Assembly (NCBI RefSeq): GCF_945859705.1
Contig: NC_079134.1
Location: 151,687,718 to 151,751,717, forward strand
Reading direction: 5' to 3'
Length of the DNA: 64,000 nt
DNA from: Episyrphus balteatus
Lineage: Eukaryota > Arthropoda > Insecta > Diptera > Syrphidae
A program made the translations under genes and the position numbers. This document shows, in pieces, positions 23,699 to 35,819 of the stretch; positions within the stretch are counted from its first letter, which is position 1, and every line of letters starts with the position of its first letter. Below the pieces are notes generated by a model that saw nothing but the letters and a program-made list of their open reading frames with translations, was not told the origin of the DNA and did no database searches.

Positions 23699-25290
23699 AA
23701 AGCCGGTTTACGGACTATGATTTTACGTGATAACGTCGTCAGAAAGCAGGCTGTGTGCTTTTTAAGAATAAAACCATTTTTAAATTTGTACAATGCGCAA
23801 AAAGTATAAAAATAATTTATTTTATAATTTTTATCTTCTCACGTCAATAATTCCATTTTTTTTACCTAACAACCTATAAAACATTTTATACCATCTGAAA
23901 GCTTATTGTCTTAGCTCAAAATATATATATATCGATCAGGTCTATGAGACATCTACAAAAAGAGCTAGAATTTTTTGAACTCGATCAAATTTCATTAAAA
24001 AAAGCAAAAAAAAAAACATTTATTTTTATGTCCTCACGCTATGGAATCAATTTTATTGTTTGACCTCTAAAAAATTATAAACCATGTGAAAGCTTATTAT
24101 TTCACCTTTTATATGACGTATCAATCTCATTTCAAAGATACCTACAAGACAAGTTATAATTTTTTAAAGTCAACCATGTCGAATTTCCACACTGATATTA
24201 CAGTACTTCCCACCACACTGGTGGCTGTTCGGGGGCAACAGATCTCCACTGGTGTTTTGAGGTTTTTCGCAAGTTTCTTGATTTAACATTGTGTAGCTTG
24301 TAGTTAGTCTACCATTATGTGTGATATACCAAATGAAAGGTAATTGTATCAAAATGTTCATAAAAGTTTAATAAAATTTCTATCTGCTCTTGGTCAAAAG
24401 TTATAACTTGTTGAATTCTAAAATTTTATTTTACAGTTATCTCAAAACTGTATTTACGAAAATGATTGAAATTTCGCTCACATATAGTCATAGCCATGGT
24501 CTATCATTTCTCTATAAAAAAAGATAAAAATAAAAAACGATGAAAATCGGTTAAAAGCGGTGAAAAAACGTGTTTTTTAAAAACTTGTTTCTTCCGTTAT
24601 TCAATCAAAACTCACTAAACGATTCTAAGTTTTTGCATAAGGCCAAAACCTACATGTCCTATAAGTTTGAGATTTTTTGAACGCTCTGAAAAAAAGCTTA
24701 AAATCAAAAATTACAAAAAAATACCCCTAAAAAACAAGGTGTTTTTCAAACAATCATATTTCGAAACGCAGAGTGTTGGAAAAAAATCCGTATCAGACGC
24801 CTAATTTTTTTCCCTCATCTTTAACCTGGCATCTTTAGAATTGTCAAAAAAAAATTCCTTTACCCAAAATCATCATTTTGTCATAGCTCCAACACGTGTA
24901 CAACGTACAAACAAAACGTTATACCTAAGCTTCAATTTTTTCTTAAATGCAGTTATTCTTAAATTAGTCTCATCTATCTATAGCAAAAAAAATCAATTCT
25001 CTAAGACTTCGCGTTTAGATTTAATCCCAAATTTCATCTTTCCGTTTTACCCCTGTTTACCCTATTAAATGACGGAATTTTTAAAAATCCTTCATTTGGA
25101 TTAAGCTTTAGGTTATTATCTTTCAAATAAGCTATAGAAGATTTTTGTATCTCTAATAGTTTATTTTTAATTTTGAATTGAAATTTTTTGCCGCTGCAAA
25201 AGTGCGAGAGTGTAACGTTAGAAATGGCGTTACTTTTTTGTGGTAGCTGCCATGGTTCATCGATTTATAAGACGTTATCACGTCAAAAAA
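23699..25290 (+). mobile_element. R2 dispersed repeat, copy 1
   Basis: Starts GGTTGTCTGTAAAGCCGG and ends GACGTTATCACGTC. The phrase ACGTGATAACGTC near the left end (23727-23739) is inverted at the right end, giving offset terminal inverted repeats. The body holds 'gaaagcttatt', 'acactggtggctg', 'gtgtagctt' and 'gtgatataccaaatgaaagg', all shared with copies at 40497-42348 (inverted) and 47229-48370. No transposase or RT was seen. The superfamily is unknown to me. Confidence 0.8.
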
Positions 25291-25419
25291 TTAATATTGG
25301 GGAAGAGCCGAAATTTAGGGTAAAATTTTGTTAAATGAAAATTATTTTTTTAATTTGAGTTTTTTTTTTGTTAAAAAATTAAAAAGGGCATTTTTTTTTG
25401 CAATAGCTTTAAATATTAT

Positions 25420-25947
25420 GGGTGCTTTCATAATTGCATGGTTGCTTTGTTTACATGCGGTCATTTGCGATCAGACTAATGTCAGAAAAACTATTTGCGC
25501 ATGTATTTTACTTTGAATTTATGAACACTTTTTCTGATTTGGGACTTTTGTCAAAAGTTTGAAGTTTCAATTCAGCCTCCTCTTCAAAATAAACCAATTC
25601 CATCCTTTAAGAAAAAAAACTTTTTTTTAAACATTTCTCCAAATGTTTACAAATTTATTATATGCAAGAAATTCGCGGCTATTTTTGTTATTTTGACTTG
25701 AATTTTGAATTTCCATTCAAAATTTTGATAGAATTGAGAAATAAAGGAAAGCTGTATCATTTTTTACGTCATGTTCCTTCTTTCTTCAAGTTTAAATTCA
25801 TTGCGCATGGGAATTTTTTCATTATTTGCACATTTGCGCTGCAAATATTTGCGTTTTACATTTATGAACACCTGACATTTGTCATTTGCATGAATGAAAG
25901 CTGTGCATTCGTCAGACTTGCGCAACCATGCATTTATGAAAGCACCC
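25420..25947. mobile_element. GGGTGCTTTCATAA TIR element
   Basis: Left GGGTGCTTTCATAATTGC and right GCATTTATGAAAGCACCC are inverted. Similarity continues about 26 bp to 'GCATGGTTGC'. TAT flanks both ends (25417-25419, 25948-25950), which is a 3-bp duplication close to the TWA of PIF/Harbinger. The interior repeats ATTTGC-type words ('catttgcg', 'atttgcac', 'catttgcatg'). No transposase. Confidence 0.8.
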
Positions 25948-26215
25948 TATGTCTACAAAGTTTAATCAAAATCGTTAGAGCAGCTTTCGAGTTTTTAGGT
26001 AGGTATAACTTAAAATTTGTATGGGAGGTACACTTTCGAAGCGAGATATAAAAAAAAACAATTCTTAGAATTCCATAAAAATCATCTATCTGTTCCAAAT
26101 TTGAAGAAAATCCGTCCACATTTTTTGGCTGTAGAATAGGTACAGATGTACGCATGTATGGAATTGCGAGATCCACCTTTTCGGAGTTCTCCATCATTAT
26201 AATGTTGGTTTTGAA

Positions 26216-28489
26216 TTCCTTTATACCATCAATAGGCAGGCTACCATGTGGCGAATTAGATACAACTTTGAAATGTTCAATGGCGTACAGGAGTTCAAAA
26301 ATATAGCCATTTAAAAGTTTAGAAAATATAAGAGACTTAGAACGAATGCCAGATCGGCACTCCAGCCCGTAAAGTCTTGAAGATGACATCCAACGACAAA
26401 AAATGTGCCATTAAAGACGGATAGCTGAAAATCGAGCTATCTGGAAGAAGCTATAAACGCGTCTCTGATGCACACTGAAGTTGATTTCATTAAAATATAG
26501 CTTAGTCGCCAGAGTTGTTTGATATCCTGACAAAAATGTGATTCTATAGTGCGGTTGTTTTTTTTGGTATTTGCTTTTAAATCGCAAACTTCAATTTCAG
26601 ACCATAAACAGAGATCACTTTTATGCCACATGCTTTACACACAAGTTTAACTTCTACACATTGTGTATAATATAACTCAAAACTTTAAAACATTTACCAA
26701 CTCAAAACTTAGTTCCATTGAAAGTAAATTAACACGATGCATCCATATTTTCTAACACAAAAACATAAAAAAAAAAACTAACTTTCCATTACTACTTCAT
26801 TCACATGTCAATGAGACAAGCAAACCACTTCTATCATGCATGCATTGCATATAAGAGGACCACTGTACCGCAAAAGTTTCAACTTAACTATCTGCAGCCA
26901 ACAACCCTCTTTTCCATAACAAGTTAGCCATTATACTTTTAGCAAACCTCAAATATCTACCTGTCCAGTTCATGTGCGATGATGCATCCGCTGAACTACT
27001 TTTGTCCACTCATATTGTAGTCCAAAGACCAAATGATATGTGTCCCGAAGGCTAGAACAAGAGAAAACTGTCCAGCAAAACTGCACTCTACCCACATCCA
27101 CTCTCTGTATGAGAATATAGTGTAAAATCTTCTTCAGAAAACCAAAGTGCCATTCGCCTCTCTGAAAACTCATTACACAAAATCCATAGAAAAAAGGGAC
27201 TCCACGTGTAAGCTATAGAAGAGGGGGGGAGGGCACCCTTCCTTTTTATACCAACAAAAGTGTTCTCGCAGAAATATTACATAGTTGGAGCTGGAGCATT
27301 TTCTAAAAATTTCTAACATCGCATCGTCCCATTGAAAATGTCAAAATACCACAAACATTGTGTTGGACATGCTTTAATTGTGGTTACCATGATAGTGGGA
27401 TAACAGGGAACAGGGGGAATTCTACACTCTTTGCCATATCCTCACTTAATATCCCTCTACGATATGATGATGCCCGGTCATCAGTGTAAAAGCGGTTCAC
27501 GTTGTGTAAATAAATATCCCCTTTGACCTTTGCCTGCTGCACAAGTGATGCGTTGCTTGCAATTAGTTGCAGTTTTTGTTGTTGTTGTTAGTGGTAAAAC
27601 AGAGCGGTTGGGGGGTATCCGATGGAAAAATGCTTTTGCATTGAACAACAATCTATCCATAACCAAAGTGAACAAAAGAGGATATAGGACGACAACGATA
27701 TATGTAGGTATACAAAAAAGGACGTGTCAAGGGTCCTTTTTACGCGGGAATTTAAATTAACATTTTGGATGACATTTAGTTGCCCGTTTTTGTTGTGTGT
27801 GTTGTCATGCGTTTGTGTGCATTCTGTTGGCTAACTAATCAAAATTGTATTGCTTTTTTGGGTGCGCGATGCATATACAAATATTGGAGAGGGTGTATGT
27901 ATGAATGTGGTAAGGGTAGAGCGGTGGCAATGACATACTTTGTGCATTTGGCATGACATGCCGAAGGGGAGGGTATCAGTCCTCCCCCTCTCTTTTCATA
28001 GTCAATTGTTTTGACATTTCGTTTGGTTTTACTTTTTCATGCGGTGAGATTTCATCCACATTCAAAGGTGTAGAGGGGGGACAGGGAAAATAAATGAAAA
28101 TCCAAACGCAATGACATGGATTTTCAAAATAGGTATCACCCGAAGCGAATTTTTTGACGACCATTGACATGATTTTGTTTGTTGCAAATAATTAAATAGG
28201 ATTTTCACTTTGACATGGTGAAAACTTCAACACGGTTTTTGGTTTTTTTTTTTATTTATTTGCATTTTTAGATTTATATGAGAGAGTGGTGTTGTAATTT
28301 TGTTTCATTTTAAAAATCAATTTACATTTATTTGAGGGGAAAACACACTCTCAATTTAAAGCAGGCATCAGTTTTTAATTAAATCTAGATATTTACTATT
28401 TTTGATCCCTCTAAACATCGATTTCTTTGTCGAGTTTTCATTTAAAATTTTGAAGTGTGCAATATATTTCCGTTAAAATCAAAACGTAT
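26216..28489. other. low-repeat island, no gene confirmed
   Basis: Includes less AT-biased, non-repeated sequence. Minus frames at 26225-26640 look slightly protein-like but are split by stops, and I recognise no family. A frame at 27530-27760 has a hydrophobic stretch encoded by a GTT triplet run (about 27575-27590), which is probably chance. G-rich runs occur at 27222-27232 and 28073-28080. Confidence 0.45.
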
Positions 28490-28562
28490 TAGGGTTGCCA
28501 CTCCATATTTGAAAAGTGTTTTTGTCTAAAAAATTTCTGTTCAGCAAATAATATAATTTAAT

Positions 28563-28860
28563 GGGATATAGAACAATAAACACAGCCTTCTGAAAATGAG
28601 ACCCGCGTATTCTTGATTGTTCTAAGTCCCATCATATTTTGTTCTAAGTCCACTTTTTATTTAAGGAAAAAACGTAATTGTATAGGAATTGTTCTATGTC
28701 CAATTTTGGATTTTTAGTTTTAAAAAATATTTAAAAATAGTATGCACCTACTAAATGAGGTAAACTTGTATATTTTATTCAAAAGAAAAGAGCAAACTTT
28801 ATAAAAAAAACATAACTTGTAAACCTTGTAAAATTTGCTTTTTGGTGACTTAGAACAATT
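28563..28860. repeat. array of ATTGTTCTAWGTCC phrases
   Basis: Five copies of a 12-14 bp phrase occur in both orientations: 28563-28578 (reverse), 28615-28630, 28640-28652, 28687-28702 and 28846-28860 (reverse). They sit in AT-rich DNA without coding potential. The arrangement suggests the remnant of a TIR element whose terminal phrase is repeated inside, as in 11212-12768. Confidence 0.6.
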
Positions 28861-29622
28861 TTGCTTTACGGCAACGAAATGTAGATAATGTAATAAATTC
28901 GTTTAAACGAAAGAGCTGAGCAGCGAACTTTATTTGTATAGATTTGCATAATATCCGACAGAAGAATTTGTAAAAATGAGCAAAGAATAATATGCAAACT
29001 CATTTATCTTGTGAAAAAAGTCATGGTCTTTTCTAAAGTCACGACACTCACGACTGCGACAAAAAAGATATAATTTTGAGGTAGGGTATTTTCTAACAAA
29101 ATTGATGCGAATTTATTATGGTTTCATCACCAAATTTTCTAAGATTTTATATCAAAAAATAAATTTACATAATATGATTACCTTGATAAAAAAATAAGTT
29201 TACAAATGTCACGCTTGGAATAACTTTTTGTCACTTGTGGGACAATTTCTCAGCAAGAAAAGTGTTTTTTTTTTTACCGAAGAAGGAGATTTTCAATTCG
29301 ATTGTGTTTTTTTTTATATTTGTAACCTTAGAAGTTGCAACCAATTTTCATAATTTTTCTTTATTTGAAAGCTGGTGTTGCCCATGTGTTCTTCTTGAAT
29401 AACAAGACAACCAACTAAGCTACAAGAGTGGGGGTTCCAAAAAATTTGGTATATTGTTAACATTTTTAAGTTTCATAGTACAAAAAACTATACAAAATTT
29501 GATACACTACAATGTGTTAAGTGCTGCCAAGTAATCAATAGTATTTTTCTGGATGAAATAGGAAGACATAACTTTTAAGTTGCGTTTGCATTTAGGTGAA
29601 ATCAGTTTTAAGTCTTAAATTA
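28861..29622. other. AT-rich non-coding DNA
   Basis: No gene, repeat or element border recognised. Confidence 0.45.
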
Positions 29623-30531
29623 CTTTTTACTTGCGATATAGGTACTACATATGTATATATCAAGTTATGCATTCGTACGAAAAAAAGCGATAACATTTTT
29701 CCATGACAATACGATTATAGAAAAAGCTAAAAAAGTGGGTCCCGGAAGTCCGCCTGTCTGTCTGTCAGTCTGTCTGTATACGAAGCTACAGCGTAAACGG
29801 ATGGACCGATTGATGTCAAATTTGGTATGTAGCGTTATTTGGCGACTCTCCAGAGTTTTTTGTTTTTGGAATTAATTTTTTTAACGTCATATACCGATTT
29901 TAGTAAAATTGAAATTTCTCGAAAACGGCTCCAACGATTTTGTTAAAAAAAATCAAATGCAAGTTTTAAGACAAGGTCTATCTTTCGATTTACTCCGAAA
30001 CTACTTATTCTATTTCAACGAAACTTTTTGTGAAGAAGCACTTATATGACTCAAATATAAAACAAAAATAAAATTTAGAAACAAATAATTTTTGGATTTT
30101 TTAAAAAATTTGAATTTTTTTTTTTTTTTTTTTTTGAAAAATCAAATTTTCGAAAATGGGACATTGAATTTTTTTGAAATTTTATTTTTAGATGTTGATT
30201 AGTGATTTTTACAAAATGGCAAACCAAATTTATTTTAAAACTTTTTTTCCAATAAATTATTATTTATAAAAAATTAGTTTAAAAAAAACGGCTCTAACGA
30301 TTTTGAAAATTTTTTTTCTAAAAATGCATCTTAATATATCAATTAAAACTGCATAATTGTTTTGGAGGGCAATTTGATTTCAGATTTTGTTTTATTTCTT
30401 TTTTTAAACGAATTTAATTTTTTTTTTTAAATTTTTATTTTTGTTTTCAATATAAAAAGTCTTAAAAATTTAAGCAACTTGAACTCCAAGAGCAAGTTCG
30501 TGTGACCCAGGGGCAGTGGTGCATTTTATTT
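29623..30531 (-). mobile_element. family-A interspersed repeat (A7), inverted
   Basis: The tail comes first on the plus strand (TTTTTACTTGCGATATAGGTAC from 29625), then the (CTGT)n block at 29754-29777, 'aaacggatggaccgattg', the usual 'aacggctctaacgattttg' blocks, and the head 'agagcaagttcgtgtgacccag' near 30489-30510. Compared with other copies, the head carries an extra GGGCAGTG-like insertion before GTGCATTTTATT. Confidence 0.8.
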
Positions 30532-30620
30532 TTTTGTGAAATATGCCTACAAAATATGCATTTATTGTGAAAATATGCAGAATATGCATTTATAAAAAAA
30601 TATGCAAAATATGCGTTAGT
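30508..30620 (+). repeat. ATATGCA motif cluster beside a hAT-like CAGGGGC start
   Basis: ATATGC(A/C/G) occurs six times between 30541 and 30615, mostly followed by TTT or AAAT. Just upstream, CAGGGGCAGTGGTGCAT (from 30508) resembles a hAT 5' terminus placed at the head end of A7. hAT elements often carry short subterminal repeats. No matching right end was found, so this is a tentative solo end. Confidence 0.4.
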
Positions 30621-33600
30621 GACTGAATGCCTTTTTAAGGCAAATCTCTTGATTCGAGAAATATCTGCTTCATTTGCTTCTAAGGTCGTCTAAAAAAAAC
30701 ATACATTACTTAATGTACATAAATGTAAACATACATACTTAATGGTACAAGGACTGAGAAATATTTCAAATAGAAAAAGCGAAAAAAATTAAATGAAATA
30801 ACCTCTAAAATATTATTCGCATAAAAAAAAAATAGAGGTTTGTTTTGTATGTACAAACAAAGATTTTTATATTACCTGGAACTTTGATCAAATAAGTTGA
30901 TCGGTCAAATCAGTTGGAGATTTGGATCTAGAGTTTTCCAAAATGGCCGGTTTCGCCAGAATTATGTCATCCCAGAAAAAAAGGACTTAAGCTTTTGAAA
31001 CTAGAAACTCATGCATTTTGGTCGCGCGACTATTCAATCGCAAAACAAGAATTACAAGGATTTCAATGTGCACTTAGTGCTGTTTATTAACCATAAAAGC
31101 CTTAAAATCTTTTTTCAATTAAGTTATAAAAATTTGTATTTTGTAAGTAAAATTTTGTTAAAATTAATATTTAAACTATTTTAACGTCGTTGGCTAAATG
31201 AAACAATCTTCCTCCCTCTATGCTTTATAAAAATGACATTTTAAAGAAAATAACCTTTATTCCTTCCCCCATTAGGTACTTTATAAATGACAAAAGTCAA
31301 AAGCTATGAATAATTGACACACAAGTGTCGCTGTTATAAAATATGTCTTCGTTTCATTTTGAACAATTTGCAACGCCTCTGTGAAGATATTAAATTTTTT
31401 TAATTTTTTCTGAACAAAAAAAAAATACATTCTCTTGCCTCATCACCACAATACTCTTGAACAACCCCAACTCACTAAAATGAATTGAAATTTATGAGAC
31501 TGTCATTTGTGATGTATTTCCTGCCATCATAACGTAACACAATCCTTATACTCTTGAGAATGCACTATAGTTCCATTTTGAAAAAAATAGAAAAAAAAAA
31601 TGAATAAAAGTAATTTAAGTGAAGCAAGCCCATTCCACTTTAAAATTTCCCTGGACAAATTCATAATTTCATTCTGTGACTCGTCTTGATATTGCAGAAG
31701 AGCGCAATATTATTTGTCAAAACACTTTCGCACTAAAGCATTTTTATTTTCATATTTCTGAAATCTTCAAAAAAAAAAAAAAAAAATATTTATCACAGGG
31801 GTTCTTCCTTTGGTTTCTTCGGTGATGCCTGGCTTCGCATAAATTAGTCTCGACAATGTCCTTGGGGGGAGCGAAATATCCTTGCACAGATGCAATACGC
31901 ATTAAAAATCATAAATCCCCCACCCTCCTATAAGTGACAGAAGTTCGGTCCGTCTGCCCGTCCCTTTCAATTGGCTTTGAGTGTCTTTGCTTTTTTTTTA
32001 GAGAGATGCTTTTTTGCGTTTAGCGTTTCCTATTACTTTTGTGCTTTTAGTATGTTTTGGTTATTACGATTGCTTCTTTTTATCCTTCAAAACGTTCCTT
32101 CGTTGGAGAAAGGAGCAACAAAATTTAAACAAAAGTGAACAAAGACACTTTTTTTTCGTTGATACTTATTTGTGATGGCACTCGCTACTCTAAAAAGAAC
32201 TATGACAGAGCCAAGAAAGAGGGTTGATTTGGAGAGTTAGTCTGACTGTAGTCTCCTTATAGACCTCCTCAACATAATGAGAATGAAATGATGGAATTAT
32301 TTTTCCATTTCTTTCCAAATGAATCCTTGTGTCCTTTGTTTTGCTTCATAATGGAGTTGAAATAAATGTCCTTTATTTATTTTTTTCTATCCTTTTTGTG
32401 TTACACGCATTTGTCCCCTTTTTTTTAGTTTTTCATATAAAATGTGATTGGAAGAGGGTAGAGTTGTGGTGGTAATGTGGCAATGCAGTAATATTCAACA
32501 AGAGAGAGAGAGGCCCTAACGGAAAAATGCTTTTACAAGGATAATTTGTTACAATTAGCTTTATTACTGGAATGAAATGATGTAGGAAATAGGATTGCAT
32601 TGGTCGGCAGTTTTGTTACAAAATAAAAAAAAAACTATCTAATAGGCTAAAGGAGTGTTAACGGGCGTCAAAGCCCCTTTAGAATTGAATTTGTAAAGAA
32701 AATCTTTTATGGGGAAATTATGAATTTTTCAAAGGGAATTTTCAAGTCACTTCACTTAAATTACATCTACATCATTTTTATTAAAAATAATATTGATGTA
32801 CCTACTTTAGAAGCCAAGCCAATTTGTTAAGAAAAAGTTTTCTTTTACGATAAAAAGCATAGTTTACCTATGTATAAATAGTTGCCACAAAATAACCAAA
32901 AGCATCTGCAAACCCAGAAAAAAAAAACTAATATAATTAGAATTAAAATCTGGTACAAACGTTTGATTCATGAAATGAGTCCGTTGCCTGAAGTTCAGAT
33001 TGAAATATTGTTAAAAATCAGGCTTAGACTCACTGTGACAACGCAGACATATTTTTATTCTCGTAAATAAAGAACAAACATACTAGCCCTCATCCGTACA
33101 GGTACTAATAAAAATTAAACTCTTAATATAAAGTTCATAAAAGAATATTTTAAGCTTATTTTATAATAAATTTAGTAAAATTTTCTTTTTTAAATCAAAA
33201 CAAAAAACAAAATTATAAATAAAAATAAATAAAAAATAAATAAATAAAAAAAGTTCCTAAAAAATTATTTTGTCACAAAAGTTTTTATAGCAATTTACGA
33301 TCGTCATTTACGAGAAGTCTTAATTTTAATAATTTTTTTTTTGTTTTTATAAATCCTTTCTTTCTAAAATGTTTTTTTTCAATTTTTTGTTTTTATTTTC
33401 AGACCAAAAAAATGATAAAAAATATTATTTTGTTTTTGAAAAAAAAAAAATAATAATTTGTTTAAAAAGAAACAAGTTTTTCAGAACCGAGCAATGTCAA
33501 AATACTTTTTATTTTTTTATTAATAAGACTCATTGAATTTCAGAAAAATTCCTTACGTAAAACTATTGCTTTAATATGTATAATTAAAAAATTATTGATT

Positions 33601-33939
33601 TTTTTTTAATCAGTTTTTCAAAAACGAGTCACTGATTTTTTTTTAATTTTGACTTTAGTAAAATATTTTAAACAATTTCAAACCATGCACAAATTCGAAA
33701 ATTTGAGCACAAAGTAGTAGAAGATTCCGCCATAAGATGGCTCACCTTCATCGCTTACCGTGTCGGAGATATATTTTCCTAAAGGTAATCCCGAAAGAAA
33801 CAGTTCGTAAAGTATCTAATTTTTTTTTGAATTTTTTTTCAAGTAGGCAATCTTACTTAAGAATTTTTTTGGCTTTTTTTCGTTCTGCTAATGAAAAAAA
33901 AAACTACATTTTAAATGAAATTTAGCTCAAAAAATTTCT
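30621..33939. other. unique-looking DNA, then AT-rich DNA; no gene
   Basis: 31.4-32.75 kb is less AT-biased, not repeated, and carries a GAGA tract (about 32501-32511). 32.75-33.9 kb is very AT-rich with A/T homopolymers. Frames at 32882-33070 and 33737-33925 show no domain. A short family-A-like phrase ('gatgcatttttagaaaaa' and 'tcaaaatcgtta') occurs at 33949-33981. Confidence 0.5.
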
Positions 33940-34007
33940 TTTATTAAGATGCATTTTTAGAAAAAAAAATTCAAAATCGTTAAAAAACTAATTTTTTATA
34001 AATGAAT

Positions 34008-34690
34008 CGAATAAGTCCATTTAGAAAAATTGTTGGGAAAACGAAAAAAACTGAATAGCTTCTATATATTTAACTGTTTTCAGATGTTTGACCTTTAGAT
34101 AAAATACAGATTATGTAGATTTGAGTCAAATGAGATCAAAATTTTATTTCTATCGATTTCTGGTAGACAGCTAGGTATAACGGTTTAAAAACGTTGGACT
34201 TATTCCGTTCTTATAACTTACGGTTTGAAATTTCACCCAAAAGCCAAATTTTGAATGAAATAAACATTTAATTTATTTAAAACAAAAGTTTCAAGGATAG
34301 CAATAGATTAACTAATAATAGTAAAACAAAAATTTTTCTTGTGGTCTATTTTTTTAATAGAGTAAAACAAAAAATGGGAAAATAAAGATAGGTTCGAAAA
34401 AATCGAAAAGGGGGCTTTTGCACCCCTGTCTTAAATTTATCTTCTCTTATAATCGATTCAACGTTTTATGCTATTTAAACCCGTGAACGTCTTAGTTAAG
34501 ACATAATCAATAGCCTGGATTTATTCTGTTCTTCAAACTTATAAAATTTTTCAAGCCCTGTAACTTCGACACCCAAAATATTTTTTTTTGTTTTTTTTTT
34601 TTTTTTCATTTAAGAAAATTTGTCTACGCCTAAAGATAACATTTGCATCAAAAAGTCAATTTCGAAAAAAAATGGACTTATTCCGTTCTG
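34008..34690. repeat. array of GGACTTATTCCGTTCT phrases
   Basis: Full or near copies at 34195-34211, 34517-34532 and 34673-34690, with an inverted partial copy at 34008-34018. Each is in AT-rich non-coding DNA, with spacings of about 160-320 bp. No TIR or target duplication was found. Confidence 0.55.
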
Positions 34691-35265
34691 AAAACTGACG
34701 AGTCAAATATTTTTTTCAATTCAAAAAAAAAAAAGCCAAAAGAAATTGAAAACAGAGTAGGTGCCTTAAAGATAAATTTCTAAAAAATTCAAAGTAATGT
34801 TTTCGAAAATTTGGTTTTCAAAAAAAACTTTCATAATTGGTTTTAAGCTTGTTTCTGATCTACTACGTTGTTTTTAGATTATTTATTGAAATCATATTTA
34901 TTTAAAATTAAACAGAATTTATTTTTAACAAGAATCGGTCGGACAGTGCCTAAAATCATCATATTATTTCGAAGTGAAATAAAACAGTGTTTTGAAACTT
35001 TTGAGTTAAGTATGGTTTAGATATTGTTACAAATATCGAATGTCTCTTTTCTCATACAATTAAAAAAAAAGAAATACTAAAATTGGTTGGAACTTAACGG
35101 GGCAAAAACTAAACGGGGCAAAAACTTTTTGCAAAAAAAAAAAACATTATTGCCCCAAAATCCAGCTTTTGGCGGTGTCAAGAAATTTGTACGTTCCGTT
35201 TCGTTATCAATTTTACAAGCTCTACCAAAATTTTGATAGGTTCCCGCCACATTATTTTTTTAAAT
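34691..35265. other. AT-rich non-coding DNA
   Basis: No gene. The phrase ACGGGGCAAAAACT occurs twice (about 35097-35126). Confidence 0.45.
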
Positions 35266-35377
35266 GTTATAGGCAGGGATAGGATCTTGTGGACCTAAAA
35301 ACTTAGAAAAAGGCAAAATAAAACTCCGAAAAAGGCATAAAAAGGCATTTATTGAGAAAAAGAATGAAATATAAAAA

Positions 35378-35819
35378 TTAATTGTAGTAATTTCTAACAA
35401 CCATGAGTTTTTTTCTTAAGAGTGCTTTAAAGTAGCTAAAAGATGTCTCTACAACTGTAGAGACGAGTGGAGCCAAATAAAAGCACTCGACATCACCCAC
35501 TGCAACATTCGCCGGGAGCTCTAGATTTGTGTCCCCATTAATTTCTCAATTTATTTGTTCAACTCTCTCCAGTCCCTTTTTTGCCAAAAAAAACTGATTT
35601 GTACTTCTCAATAACATCTTTTGCGACTACCCCTTTCCCGGCTTCCAAATCTCTCTTGATTTTGTCCAAAATCTGGAGAACTTCTCCAATCGTATTTTCT
35701 TGATTAAAAAAAAATTTGTTTAATGTTAAAGCTTTCTCGGTTCATTTTGCATTTCCAAATATTATGACTGGACTGTAGGTAAATCTTTTCACTCGAATTC
35801 GTTAGTGGGGGGTTAATAA
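35378..35819 (-). pseudogene. hAT transposase C-terminal fragment, broken
   Basis: The minus-strand reading keeps a 3' piece of a hAT transposase. One frame gives ...TIGEVLQILDKIKRDLEAG...KDVIEKYKSVF. After a shift near the T-rich run around 35573-35580, a second frame gives ...NVAVGDVECFYLAPLVST then VVETSFSYFKALLRKKL, ending at a stop at 35378-35380. The APLVST..VE.SFS..K core (about 35439-35473) matches the hAT family C-terminal dimerisation region, usually written P.TS.DVERSFS..K. Visible breaks are a stop where AK(stop)TEKAL is read, a stop after QIN, and the frameshift. The 5' part is missing or separated by the 641-bp insertion at 35820. This is a dead gene. Family membership is well supported by the motif; the exact subfamily is unknown. 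Confidence 0.85.

Larger units (their letters stand above)
23570..26215 (+). mobile_element. family-A repeat (A6) split by two insertions
   Basis: The head lies at 23570-23690 (AAAATAAAATGCACTCC...CGTCGCACG). The tail half resumes at 25951-26215 with 'aatcaaaatcgttagagca', 'atgggaggtaca', 'aagaaaatccgtccac' and 'gttctccatcattataatg'. The gap is filled by the R2 copy (23699-25290) and the GGGTGC element (25420-25947). The 129- and 151-codon frames over this region (25662-26051 plus, 25934-26389 minus) straddle repeat borders and are spurious. Confidence 0.7.

Noticed and set aside
25934..26389. Longest minus-strand open frame (151 codons)
   Set aside because: Half of it lies over the tail of family-A copy A6 and it crosses the repeat border. 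No domain or splice context.
26225..26640. Possible chemoreceptor-like fragment on the minus strand
   Set aside because: Hydrophobic stretches occur, but frames are broken and no family motif can be shown.
27530..27760. 76-codon frame with a signal-peptide-like stretch
   Set aside because: The hydrophobic run comes from a GTT microsatellite; the rest is not protein-like.
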